Of a stretch of 64,000 bases of DNA, positions 56,501 through 64,000 are shown piece after piece. This DNA comes from Desulfoluna spongiiphila. Its GTDB lineage: Bacteria; Desulfobacterota; Desulfobacteria; Desulfobacterales; Desulfolunaceae. Each line of letters starts with the position of its first letter. The first letter of the stretch is position 1. The position numbers and the translations under genes are program-made. A model generated the notes under the pieces. The model did no database searches, had not been told where the DNA came from, and was given only the letters and a program-made list of their open reading frames with translations. The DNA is taken from assembly GCF_900101345.1 (NCBI RefSeq), contig NZ_FMUX01000007.1, positions 209,885-273,884 of the forward strand, written 5' to 3'.

Positions 56501-59500
56501 GGTAAAGACCTCTTTTTTCCGCTCGAACCCGTTCAGGGTAATGACAAGATCCAGGGAGGCATCGGGCATGGGCTCTTTGGTTTTTCTGTTCACGGCCTGC
56601 CCTGTGATGACGATCTCTTCCTCCCCGAAACTGTGTTTCGGGGTCACGGAGGTCACGTCCCCGACATAAGTGGTATCTGAAAGCGAGACCGCCCGTGTGG
56701 ACGAGGGCCCGGGCATCTGAACCTCTTCGGGCTTTCCGCAGCGATAGAAGATCTTGCCGATCTCGGCCCTCAAGGTAAGGTCTTCGGGGGCGGCCGCCGG
56801 AACGGCCATGGTCACCGGATCGGATTCAAACACAGCACCCGGGGCAATTTTTGCCACGGTGAGGCCGCTTGAAAGGGTGGTTACGCTGCTGCCAAGGGCC
56901 ATCCTGAACCGGGCCACGGTGACGACGTTTTCCTCTTCATCCAGAAGCAGGAACCGAATATCCGGCGCATCGGCGTTGCCGTTTATAGCAGCGGTGACGA
57001 TTTCAATATCCTCTCCGCCGGTATTTTCAAGGGAAAAGCGAACCTGTCCGTCTCCGCCTCGGATAAACTCTTCATTCATCACCTGGAGAAGGAGCATGCC
57101 GGTTCCCACGCTGATTCGAGAGGACCTTCGGATGGAAGCCAGATCGTTTCCGTTCTGGCGCACCTCAAGGGTGACGGTGGTATCCTCCTCATCTTCCAGA
57201 TCGGGGTACCCGCCAACGATGACAGGGACGGTGACCGACCCTTCCGCACCCACGGCAAAGAGTTCGGAGCGATGCTGTTTTCCGGCCAGGGTGGTCACAA
57301 GGGTCAGCCTGTCCAAGGGCGTTGCGGATAGATTTTCCACCCGATACGCCAGTCGGTTCATCACCCCACGCTTCACCATGGCATCTTCATGGAGAAGCGT
57401 GGCTGTCAGGCGTGGAAGGACCAGCGCCCTTTCCGGACTTTTTTCGCCTGCGCCATCAACGGCGGCGACGGTATACACGCGGTGATCGTGGGTATACCCG
57501 GTGTCCGTCCACGTAGGGGAGGCAAGCAGGGTATCGTTTAGTTTCAGCCTGGCGTCGCCTTCGCCCTGATAGATATCATAGCCATCAATGGCTCCGGTAT
57601 CGGGGTAAGCCCATGCAATGACCGGCAGGGAATCATCCTCCTGGACCACACGGAGGTCGCCCACCGGCAAGAGCTTAAAATTCAGGTAAACCGATTCCGA
57701 AGGCAGGGATTCGTTTCCGATCTCATCCACAGCGGTCACCGCATAGCAGTGCTGGCTGTAAGAGGGGGAAGAGTCCAGGGCCCCTGCCCCTTTGATGCGG
57801 TCCACCACAGGGGAGAGCCCTTCAACGGAGACCAGCTCGTCGCCTGACGACCGGTACAGCCTGTAGTGGACATCGCCTGAACCCGACGGTTCGGCCCAGG
57901 TCGCCATGATGCCCTGGGGAATAAGAACCAGTTCGAGGCCGGAGGGGCGATCAGGGGCCACAGAATCCGCCGTGACCTCCACCGCTGCCGACAGGGGGCT
58001 TTCCGACTCTTCGCCATTGTCAAACCGAACACTTGCAACGGCGTACCTGTAGGTTCCGTCCTCCTCGGTTTGATCCATGTGGTAGAGGGCATCCACAACA
58101 CGATCTCCGAGGGGCGTCAGCTCGGCGTCTCCCGGGGCCTGACGGTAAAGCTGATATGAGACAGCCCCTTCCACCTCTTTCCAATCCAGGCCGATTTTTC
58201 CGCCGGAAAGGGCAGTTGCCGTCAACCCGAAGGGAGCTGCAAAGGGTGGCAGATCCCCCTGGTAAACCTGGAAATGATTCGGGGCTGCGATTTTCGTGCT
58301 CTCGTTCCCGAGTTCGTCGACGGCGTGGAACACAAACCGAAGGGACTCCGGTGCATCAAGGCCCCCATCGGCAGGCAGGGTAAAATGCCCCTGCCAGGCC
58401 TGAGCCGTTCCCTGGGGTGACGCCACTTCCCTCAGGTTTGTGATCCCCTCCTCTGTTCGCCCGTCGGCAGAGAGCAGGTAAGACAACTCAGGGAGGACGC
58501 CCTCTTTTGCCTTTTCATCCAGTGCGATGGAGACCGTCACGGACACCGGTTCGGTTTCATCGTTTTTCACCGGGTTGTCCGGAGTGATGACAAGCCGAGT
58601 GACCTCGGGGCCGTCGGTATCAATGAGAACGGTGCGCCCGCTCTGGATCCCCGTCCCCCTGTTCCCGGCCATATCCCTTGCGGAAAAAACCGCATGGGTG
58701 GCTGCTGAGGGTGTGCTGTCGATAATTTCAAACGATCCGCTGTAGGTAAGGCTGGTCTCTTTTTTCAGCTCCACGGGGATGGGAAAACCACCCTCGGGCG
58801 TAACGGAGAAGAAAGGTGCGGCCTGCAGGGCCTCATTAACGGTGACGGTCAGGTCCACCCGCCCGGGTGCCATGGCCCCGGTAACGGGATCGCTCGGTCC
58901 CATGGGGCTCCATGTAACAGAAACGGCCGACGGAGGCGTCTCATCGGAATAAGCGGACACCTCGGCAGAAAGCCCGCTCTCGTTGGTCACAGCATCCACA
59001 GCCGTGATCCTGTAGAACCACTGCCCGTCCTGCTCCGGCATGTCCGTGTACTCAATGGCCGTTACAGGCGTGCTGTTTAATTTGTGGGCCCCGGACTGGT
59101 CGGCGAAGGAGGCTTCGGCCCTGTAGATATTGTACCCCGAAGCCCCTTGGGTTGCCTTCCAGCCAAGCTTCACAACGCCCGAGGGCCTCGTCTGCGCCTG
59201 GAGCCCTTCGGGAACCTGGGGAATGGTCGTATCGAGGGTGACGTTCACAGGGGATGAAGCCGGGCCTTTGCCCGCCCTGTTTTCTGCCGTGGCAACGATG
59301 CGGTTCTCCCCTTCGGCAAGGGGCAATTCGATACGGAATCCCCCCTGTGCGTCGGCATGGGTCTTGATGGATGAATCCACATCGTTCACGGTAAAGGAGA
59401 GAATGCTGCTCTTTTCAGCTCTGCCGGTGACCGTCAGGGCCACCTGATTTGTCACAAAGCCATCCGCAGGGGAGGTGATCACCGGTGCCCCGGGCAGGGC

Positions 59501-62500
59501 AAGCTGAACCGTCACGGAAACAGAAAACTCGGAACGGTTGCCAAGGGTATCGTAGGCCTTGATCAATAGCGTGTGCGCCCCGTCTTCAACAGACAGGATG
59601 TCAAAGGCAAAGGAATAGCCATTGGAACCGTTAACATCCGTTGCAACAAGGGTATCGTCCAGATAAAACTCAATGCGGCTTACCCCGGCAGCATCTGCCG
59701 CCGCAAGGGTGAAGATGCCGGATGCCGTGAGGACCAGGCCGCCCGTCAACGGGGCTCCGCTGAACATCATGTCGGTGAGTTCGGGTCCTTGAAGGTCCGG
59801 GACAGGGGTTGCCTCAACCGAGGCCACAGAAGTGTCCTCCCCACCGGAGAGGTTCACGGCTGTCACGGCAAAATGGTACGTTTGATTGTCGGTGAGTCCA
59901 GCAACCCGTGTGGAGGTTGCCGACGTGGTCCGCGCCGGGGTAAGCCCCGCCGTGTCGGAGAAGGCTCCGCCCTCTTTCACATAGACAAAATAATTCTTGA
60001 GGTGGGAAGCGGGAGATGAGGCAGACCATGAGAGATCGGCATACCCGCTGTGGGGCGTTACGGTCAGCCCCGTGGGGTTGACAAGCCAGGTGTACCCTGT
60101 GATGGCCTTGCCTGTGCTCTCATTGCCGTCTTCATCCCGGGTGTAAATTTTGAAAAGGTGCTTGGAAGCCTTGGAAAGCCCTGACTTCTCGTAGCTCAAC
60201 TGATCGCCGGCCAGGATCTCTCCGGTGGAATCGTCGCCGAAGCAGACGCGATACCCGGTGATATCCGATTCATTGCCACCAGGCTTTGCCCAGGTAAAGA
60301 GCAGGGAGGATGCGTTGGAGGTCACGGAGAGAACGGAGACGTCCCGGGGAGGAATTGTATCCTGGGGAACGGCTGCCACCGCGTGAACCTGGGGATCAAC
60401 ATTGCCCATGCGGTCCACCGGAACCACGGCAAAGTGATATGTCACGCCCTTGGTCAGGCCGGATACCGAATGCAGAAAGCGCCCGGCACTCACAGTGTCA
60501 ACGGGCGTCATGCCCGTAACGTTAGAAAACTGCCCGGCCTCAGAGAGATAAATCCGGTAAGAAGCCACATCCCCGTGAAGGGATTCGTTGTACCCTCTCC
60601 AGTCAAGCAACACGACGGTTCCAATGCCTTTCCCGTCTGCCTTCAGTATCCCACTTGCCAAAGCAGGCGGCGCTACGTCGTCAAAACGAATCAGAACCGT
60701 CGTTGTTTCACTGACGTTGCCCGCCCTGTCTTTTGAGGAAAAAGCAAATGAGTTATCGCCATTTGCAAGGGTTGCGGTGTGCTGCCAGGAGGTTCCTTCG
60801 GTGTGGCCGATGATCTCTGTGCCTTCAAGGAGAACAGAGGCATAAGGCTCTTTGGTGCCTATGATGGTCTGTGTGGTGGTGTGGGTGGGGGATGTGACGG
60901 GGTTGACGACAGGTGACGCCGGCGGCGTAAAGTCCACGGAAAAGCGGTTCAGCATCAACGCGCTTCGGTTGCCGAAGGTATCCTCCAAGGCGACATGCAC
61001 CATGTACGTGTCCTCACCAAAGGGGAAGGACGGGGTAAAGAGCAAACCCGTATCTGAAGAATGCTCCCAGTTACCCGCTATTTCAGCGTTTGATTGATTG
61101 GTGATTTTCAACGTGGACGCGACAAGATTGAGACCAGATGTCTCCTCTCTGTAACGGACAGTCACCGACGCCGGTACCGTTGTCAGCCACGCATCTTTAT
61201 TCGGTGTCACGGACACAACAGACGGTGCCACAGAATCCACCAGGACATCCAGCCAGAGAGCTGTGCTGGCGTTGCCTGCCTCGTCTTTCAAGTAGACCTC
61301 AAGGGCATTCTCCCCCTGGGCCATGCCAACAGAAACCGACCAGTCACCGGAGCCGATACCCACTCGCTGAGTGCCGTTAATCCAGACGCTGGTCTTCTCT
61401 TCACGGGTACCGGTCAGGGCAATGGTGGAATGTTTTGAACGGTTCTCCTTGGGGCGCACGGCAAGGACACCACTGACCGTGGAGCCACCTGTAATGGAGA
61501 GGCCTTCCGGGGGAACCGCATCAATAACGAAAGAGAACGCATACGTCTTGGTGTTACCGGAGTCATCAAAGGCTGTCACAGCAACGCTATAGATTCCGTC
61601 GGGCAAAGGGAGAACCTGCGGAATGAAGGTAAACAGATCGCCTGCCTCCGTAACGCTCCCTTCAACCAACTCGTCGTTGGCATCCTTTACCTCAAAACTC
61701 TCAATCACCGAAGCATCATCCACGAGGCCGTGTTTGTCCTTAAGCCTGACGGTCACAACATCTGCCTTGCCTACCGAAGCCCCTTCAACCGGATAGGTGC
61801 CGATCAGCTCAGGTGCGATGGTGTCGAGAATCTTGTCCAGTACAAGGTCTTTGCCGTTGTTGTCTTCAAAGCTTTCATCCACTTGAGATAGCGCATCTGC
61901 AGTCACCGTAAGTGTATGGTCCCCTGCCACAGCCTTCCAAGTATAACTGATAGTAGTCGACTCACCCGAGGGAATGATGGTGTTCAAGTCCTGGTTCAGG
62001 ACAACCGCACCGTCCATGGCAAACGACACACGAAACTTGTCTACCACGGGACCCGCACCATCGTTCAGAACAGTCACCGTAAACGTAACCTCCTGATCAG
62101 GAGCAATAACGCCTTCCGGAACCACAGCGATCTCGGAAACCACCAGATCAGGGCGATCCCCTTTTGACGTGAACGTCCATACCGGGCCTTTTGTCTCAAG
62201 CCCCCCCGTATCCCGGGCCGTTACCTGCCAGTAATAGGTGGTGCCCTCAAGAAGCCCTGGAAGATCAAAGGAGGGATTAGTCAAATCGGAAGCAATGACT
62301 TGGAGTGCATCAGCAGCCATCCCCGTCGCCACATCATAAACCACAGAATCTGAAGGGTTGGGATCCCCTCCCTTCCAAGACAGAACAACGGCAACAGGAT
62401 TCCCATCTTCCACAACCGATACCCGAACAGCGTTGTCTGCAGGAGCAGGAAATTGAGGGGCATAGGGCGGGGTGTTGGTCGGAGGGACCTCCGTACAATC

Positions 62501-64000
62501 GCTCTTCTCCGTAAGCCAGGGATCGACCAGAACATTGCCGTGCACCAAATCGCCTGCACTGTTCGGACCTGCAACATCATTCCACCAGTTTTCTGTTGCC
62601 TTTACCTCGCCAGAGGTGTTGTTGAACACCCCATGCCCGCTGTTTTTAATAAAATTGTTCCTTTGAATCACCGGACCTGCATTGTTATCTGCATAAACCC
62701 CGACCTTGTTCTCCATGAAGGTGTTGCAGCTTACGTCAGCTCCGTCGCACCCGTTGCCATAATAATAAAGACCGGAATGACTTCCGTAACGGATTATATT
62801 CCCCCGAACGGCGGGCTTGGCATCGTGAAACTCCATGTTCTTGGTGCCGTACTCCACGATGCAGTTCTCAATGACAGACATGCTGTCCGCAGTGCCACCG
62901 TAAAAGTAAAGCCCTGGCCAGTCGCCGGGTTTGGGAAAATTTTTTGAAGAAGTAAATATAATGGGAAGTTCATTGGTACCTTGTGCAAACAAGGCTCCCA
63001 TACGAGAGCCGTAACCAATATGAACCCTGCAGTTGTTGTCGAATTTTACCGTTGTTCCCGGCTCAATCGTCAAGGTGACGACTGGCCCATTGACAGTGGG
63101 TTGATACACATTCACCGGTCCGTTCACAACATACGGAACCCCTTCATTCCTCCAGACAACATCATGAAAAATCGAACTTCTCAACACCTCAATCGCCTGT
63201 CTTGAATTCTTGGTAAAGGTGTTGCCGCTAAGATACATTTCTCCAGAAACGCGGATGGGATAATGGTTATTCTCAACAAATTGATTATCTCGAATGACGG
63301 GTTTAGAATTTTCATCGAAACAATAAATTCCATAGTTGTCATTTTTTTCAAACCGGTTACCTGTGACAACTGGTGATCCCGACCTTAAATAGACACCACA
63401 ATTCTTAGAATTAACGATCTTGTTACCCTGTATTGTTGGCTTACCAGAGTTGCTATAGATGGCATCGTTTTCACACGCTGAAATGGTGTTACCTGACAAT
63501 ATGGAATTACCTGAATTTAAATAAATGCCATAGTTATTACTTCCTGTGATTATGGAATTTCGAATTCGAAAAGAACCGTTTCGGACGTAAATTGAATGCC
63601 CGCCATTGCGGCCTCCAGCATTTCTAATTTCGCAACCGTCAATTACGGAAATTTTATCATCCGCTCCTTCGTAAAAAATTATTCCGTACCAATTATAGCT
63701 GCCCTCTTTCACAAACTTTACGGGGCTGCCAGCAGTTCCCTCAGCTACCAAAGCGCCTGGTTCACCATTATCATGTCCAACAAATAGGCAAGAACCACTG
63801 CTCATGCGGACTTCAACACCAGGGTTCACTTTTAATGTTGTAACTCCATCCCCACCATCTCTGCCTTGAATGTTAATACGCCCCGTTACGAGATATGGCA
63901 TTTCCGTATTACCCCAGACCATATCCTTGCTAAGAGTCGCCCCCAAAAGTACAAGAGTCGAATCACCATTCCCAGAAAATGTATTACTATCCAAAGGAAT
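50591..64000 (-). CDS. Giant RHS/YD-repeat polymorphic toxin (N-terminus beyond window)
   Basis: At least 4,467 aa, 5' end outside the window; reading continues past the TTG at 63994. Numbering from there, in order: right-handed beta-helix repeats (1-505, with two rounds of a GTTLKVNPG/EPGTTVKF-type motif), FN3-like (508-612), CARDB (612-722), then about 2,300 residues of Ig/FN3-like and Big repeats with HSP-type fibronectin segments. A carboxypeptidase-regulatory-like domain lies near 2770-2860, a Gly-rich hinge at about 3019-3060, RHS/YD repeats at about 3130-4290 (roughly 30 YDxxG motifs), the RHS core ending DPWGL at 4299-4303, then a 164-residue tip. The tip has HMHHW (4389-4393), N4415 and HMSIH (4425-4429), as in HNH-like nucleases. 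The A+T content jumps at the DPWGL junction. Secreted surface protein; route unknown. Confidence 0.85.
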   Translation of the reverse strand: MPLDSNTFSGNGDSTLVLLGATLSKDMVWGNTEMPYLVTGRINIQGRDGGDGVTTLKVNPGVEVRMSSGSCLFVGHDNGEPGALVAEGTAGSPVKFVKEGSYNWYGIIFYEGADDKISVIDGCEIRNAGGRNGGHSIYVRNGSFRIRNSIITGSNNYGIYLNSGNSILSGNTISACENDAIYSNSGKPTIQGNKIVNSKNCGVYLRSGSPVVTGNRFEKNDNYGIYCFDENSKPVIRDNQFVENNHYPIRVSGEMYLSGNTFTKNSRQAIEVLRSSIFHDVVWRNEGVPYVVNGPVNVYQPTVNGPVVTLTIEPGTTVKFDNNCRVHIGYGSRMGALFAQGTNELPIIFTSSKNFPKPGDWPGLYFYGGTADSMSVIENCIVEYGTKNMEFHDAKPAVRGNIIRYGSHSGLYYYGNGCDGADVSCNTFMENKVGVYADNNAGPVIQRNNFIKNSGHGVFNNTSGEVKATENWWNDVAGPNSAGDLVHGNVLVDPWLTEKSDCTEVPPTNTPPYAPQFPAPADNAVRVSVVEDGNPVAVVLSWKGGDPNPSDSVVYDVATGMAADALQVIASDLTNPSFDLPGLLEGTTYYWQVTARDTGGLETKGPVWTFTSKGDRPDLVVSEIAVVPEGVIAPDQEVTFTVTVLNDGAGPVVDKFRVSFAMDGAVVLNQDLNTIIPSGESTTISYTWKAVAGDHTLTVTADALSQVDESFEDNNGKDLVLDKILDTIAPELIGTYPVEGASVGKADVVTVRLKDKHGLVDDASVIESFEVKDANDELVEGSVTEAGDLFTFIPQVLPLPDGIYSVAVTAFDDSGNTKTYAFSFVIDAVPPEGLSITGGSTVSGVLAVRPKENRSKHSTIALTGTREEKTSVWINGTQRVGIGSGDWSVSVGMAQGENALEVYLKDEAGNASTALWLDVLVDSVAPSVVSVTPNKDAWLTTVPASVTVRYREETSGLNLVASTLKITNQSNAEIAGNWEHSSDTGLLFTPSFPFGEDTYMVHVALEDTFGNRSALMLNRFSVDFTPPASPVVNPVTSPTHTTTQTIIGTKEPYASVLLEGTEIIGHTEGTSWQHTATLANGDNSFAFSSKDRAGNVSETTTVLIRFDDVAPPALASGILKADGKGIGTVVLLDWRGYNESLHGDVASYRIYLSEAGQFSNVTGMTPVDTVSAGRFLHSVSGLTKGVTYHFAVVPVDRMGNVDPQVHAVAAVPQDTIPPRDVSVLSVTSNASSLLFTWAKPGGNESDITGYRVCFGDDSTGEILAGDQLSYEKSGLSKASKHLFKIYTRDEDGNESTGKAITGYTWLVNPTGLTVTPHSGYADLSWSASSPASHLKNYFVYVKEGGAFSDTAGLTPARTTSATSTRVAGLTDNQTYHFAVTAVNLSGGEDTSVASVEATPVPDLQGPELTDMMFSGAPLTGGLVLTASGIFTLAAADAAGVSRIEFYLDDTLVATDVNGSNGYSFAFDILSVEDGAHTLLIKAYDTLGNRSEFSVSVTVQLALPGAPVITSPADGFVTNQVALTVTGRAEKSSILSFTVNDVDSSIKTHADAQGGFRIELPLAEGENRIVATAENRAGKGPASSPVNVTLDTTIPQVPEGLQAQTRPSGVVKLGWKATQGASGYNIYRAEASFADQSGAHKLNSTPVTAIEYTDMPEQDGQWFYRITAVDAVTNESGLSAEVSAYSDETPPSAVSVTWSPMGPSDPVTGAMAPGRVDLTVTVNEALQAAPFFSVTPEGGFPIPVELKKETSLTYSGSFEIIDSTPSAATHAVFSARDMAGNRGTGIQSGRTVLIDTDGPEVTRLVITPDNPVKNDETEPVSVTVSIALDEKAKEGVLPELSYLLSADGRTEEGITNLREVASPQGTAQAWQGHFTLPADGGLDAPESLRFVFHAVDELGNESTKIAAPNHFQVYQGDLPPFAAPFGLTATALSGGKIGLDWKEVEGAVSYQLYRQAPGDAELTPLGDRVVDALYHMDQTEEDGTYRYAVASVRFDNGEESESPLSAAVEVTADSVAPDRPSGLELVLIPQGIMATWAEPSGSGDVHYRLYRSSGDELVSVEGLSPVVDRIKGAGALDSSPSYSQHCYAVTAVDEIGNESLPSESVYLNFKLLPVGDLRVVQEDDSLPVIAWAYPDTGAIDGYDIYQGEGDARLKLNDTLLASPTWTDTGYTHDHRVYTVAAVDGAGEKSPERALVLPRLTATLLHEDAMVKRGVMNRLAYRVENLSATPLDRLTLVTTLAGKQHRSELFAVGAEGSVTVPVIVGGYPDLEDEEDTTVTLEVRQNGNDLASIRRSSRISVGTGMLLLQVMNEEFIRGGDGQVRFSLENTGGEDIEIVTAAINGNADAPDIRFLLLDEEENVVTVARFRMALGSSVTTLSSGLTVAKIAPGAVFESDPVTMAVPAAAPEDLTLRAEIGKIFYRCGKPEEVQMPGPSSTRAVSLSDTTYVGDVTSVTPKHSFGEEEIVITGQAVNRKTKEPMPDASLDLVITLNGFERKKEVFTREDGTFCYRFTPPAGESGIYSVCAVHPDLNDHPVQETFAVGKVWVGPNKITVNIPKNYEQKIRVNADVSEGTALANLKLVCRADDQPSGELPNGVHLDLKAPISIGEGGGTARLDFILWADNFASSAEGIVLKAVSDDREEPWATIRVNASFSEAKPALWFTPNHVATGLAREDSVTETVTIENRGLADMEGVSLALVTRDGNKAPDWVTLGSPTDQGTLKVGEKRKISVTFAPHETVPVDSWGFLLRVSSSNHPVTDINLYASVTESGIGKALFKVSDIYTGTLGSDNLPVQGLRGARIRIQNEKVLDVDFSGTTDAYGELLFENLPTGRYKYRITASDHQETIGRLWIKPDMTATEDAFLQYNLVTVEWEVTETTIEDKYEVVLNVTYKTDVPAAVVVAEPASISLPQMAAGDVFQGEIVFTNYGLITAQNVAFTPPNDDGYFRYEFLVDFPETIGAKERVVVPYRVTCISSPDESDAQSTGGGCGTYSNCVRVRAESPCPNDYVSTTSAQSCFSYAIRCAGGGGGGGSGHSGGGGAYYGGSGHGSGGSYSRPTSSGIKGSAGGCSEVPSLLVRAKALYDNAWKAAKDTLKQIKHVVGCYANTLSREYQDDYVDMAVKVPGGVIEIRRDYYGDSWHHRLTDRLVFRTEKTDIYDVQKTIRNINDSAGMTPHEILRYGIAYTKTGDAYVCSTNTLRREDGDGWRWSNGRGNWERYDSLGRMLSFGNRNGVVGKLLYESGPGGAVTGVTDRNDRQVLRIEAEVVDVLGAGVNKVSKITDLADREVGYEYQAIDCSLQGSGSVSAQDKVVNDHCYKMGLHRVTDVLEGVTVFDYGVKTLTIPSSQFAMGASSSQGSGDWNYIFVKSVIEKVTDAKDRATLVITGDDGLSAITDADGNGHAFSYDYDDVKKEYHAEITTTLGMVKEIAYNDKGETVRVAVNGRTVMDIDVQGRRHVVRDEKGNVTTKEYDEWDNLTDIELPDGTSASFEYEHTYQNMTRSVDPGGVVTLYRYDDNGNLIEKTRGADTDLEQVTTYAYNADNLLESVSLKVPEGEEPVASRFTYDDNGNLATMTDPEENTTRFTGYDAMGNPLTMVDPRGYEWTFDYDDMGRLVSQTNPLLQTTSFEYDGANNMSAVVNALLKRFEFRYDDHNNMIKAVDPAEKYATTEYNTDSLPTRMTDQDGKFVTSEYDNEGRLLVTTDGAGNTTRYHYDESPDSWVLSSMPVRIEYPTFTRKLEYDRLQRVVKEIDLDGDTVLRSRKVTYDVSGNVASSMDENQETTHYIYDLFNRLVETTDPMGGVVKRVYDFRGNLVELHDPNKGITYYAYDRNNRLIKLTRPMLQDTSYEYDAMGNRTAVNDTKGQRIEYEYNKVNRIEKVTYFATGDHENPVKTVAFTYDAMGSLKTWDDGSASGSYTYDDFQRKTSETVNYGSFSLSYAYTYYANGQKKSFTGPDGNTVTYAWDDGNRLSTISIPGQGQITNNAFAWNAPEVTTLPGGSTMHHSYDALMRIQSMGAKDPAGKDLMTRGYAYSSTGNMTEKTTEHGTYTYAYDALNRLTAAANPTLPDEAYTYDAMGNRLTSAATSGTWDYNDNNEITKAGAITFAHDANGNMTLKAKGDASLHFAYDIEDRLVRVTDADTKVVATYGYDPFGRRLWKDVGGKQTFFLYADEGLIGEYDSTGNELRSYGWSPDSLWGTSPLWQKTENYFYWYQNDSMGTPQKLIRTSGKTVWSGTFDAFGNVMIDEEIISSNLRFAGQYFDAETGLYYNLNRYYDPETGRYLRVDPMGDGLNLYAYCYNNPNGGIDPWGLCSRKPPGFWESMVPVWGSARAAISDFQNGRYIWGTINTVLAISDVFLIKSIVTGVGKGAFKVGSHTWTATSKWLSKSGWRQYKGQHMHHWLFHRNQGLGKYVPDVIKNQPWNLMAMPNAIFHMSIHGKGKAPFNAAEKIWHGTPRWFKAMLFSGSVRVANTLRK

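Noticed and set aside
63992..64000. TTG at 63994 as the true start of the giant RHS protein
   Set aside because: The frame stays open to the window edge and the first residues are mid-repeat beta-helix, so the protein is truncated by the window.
1..64000. CRISPR array, tRNA/rRNA genes, integrated prophage
   Set aside because: No regularly spaced repeat-spacer pattern, no tRNA-like fold or rRNA segment, and no phage structural genes were seen; the repeats present are dispersed elements.

Overview
The window looks like chromosome from an anaerobic, probably sulfate-reducing Desulfobacterota bacterium. A Desulfoluna-like organism is my best guess, and it is inference only. The reasons are a respiratory reductive dehalogenase locus, a butyrate kinase/phosphotransbutyrylase pair, a DMSO-reductase-family molybdoenzyme, a MauG/CcpA-type dihaem protein, several sigma-54 signals, and many short dispersed repeats of the kind common in these genomes. 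Most of the DNA is G+C rich. The diaminopropionate cluster (31.8-37.3 kb) and the toxin tip plus immunity gene (50.1-51.1 kb) are visibly richer in A+T.

Layout. 0-3.3 kb: rdhA-rdhB-rdhC behind a sigma-54 -24/-12 promoter, with a small membrane peptide overlapping rdhC; a 170-bp repeat and a very strong hairpin split the operon between rdhB and rdhC. 4.3-8.5 kb: four co-directional genes that all look like amide-bond or amide-side-chain hydrolases (a papain-like Cys/His protein, an asparaginase fused to a B-lectin domain, an Ntn-hydrolase with Cys2, and an NTAN1-like amidohydrolase). This is the best candidate for an undescribed system. 8.5-15.8 kb: P1B metal ATPase, a methyltransferase translationally coupled to a molybdopterin oxidoreductase, and a dolichol/phytol-kinase-like membrane protein. 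16-24.4 kb: small accessory genes (TetR, a RAYT transposase, deformylase-like, GNAT, ABM monooxygenase, radical SAM, LysR, a secreted protein, a nucleotidyltransferase-like protein). 24.8-28.6 kb: fumarase, EamA exporter and a divergent MocR regulator. 29-37.3 kb: a GAF/PAS sigma-54 activator divergent from ridA-ygeY-M24 peptidase-dpaL-permease, a 2,3-diaminopropionate (or similar amino acid) catabolic cluster with a well-spaced sigma-54 promoter. 37.7-40.9 kb: butyrate kinase and an HTH-cupin-phosphotransbutyrylase fusion. 41.3-50 kb: glycerophosphodiesterase, SnoaL-like protein, ThDP decarboxylase, ADP-ribosylglycohydrolase-like protein, AEC transporter, dihaem peroxidase and a second RAYT. 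50.1-64 kb: a giant (>4,460 aa) surface protein running off the right edge: beta-helix, FN3/CARDB/Ig repeats, Gly-rich hinge, YD/RHS repeats and a His-rich nuclease-like tip, followed 3 nt later by a candidate immunity gene.

Three dispersed repeat families recur between genes: a ~170-bp MITE-like element with 12-bp terminal inverted repeats, a GGGACAGGC REP/REPIN family (11 copies counted) and a GGGGTCG-type end pair around the second RAYT. No tRNA, rRNA, CRISPR array or prophage was seen. All functional names come from reading the sequence; no database search was run.
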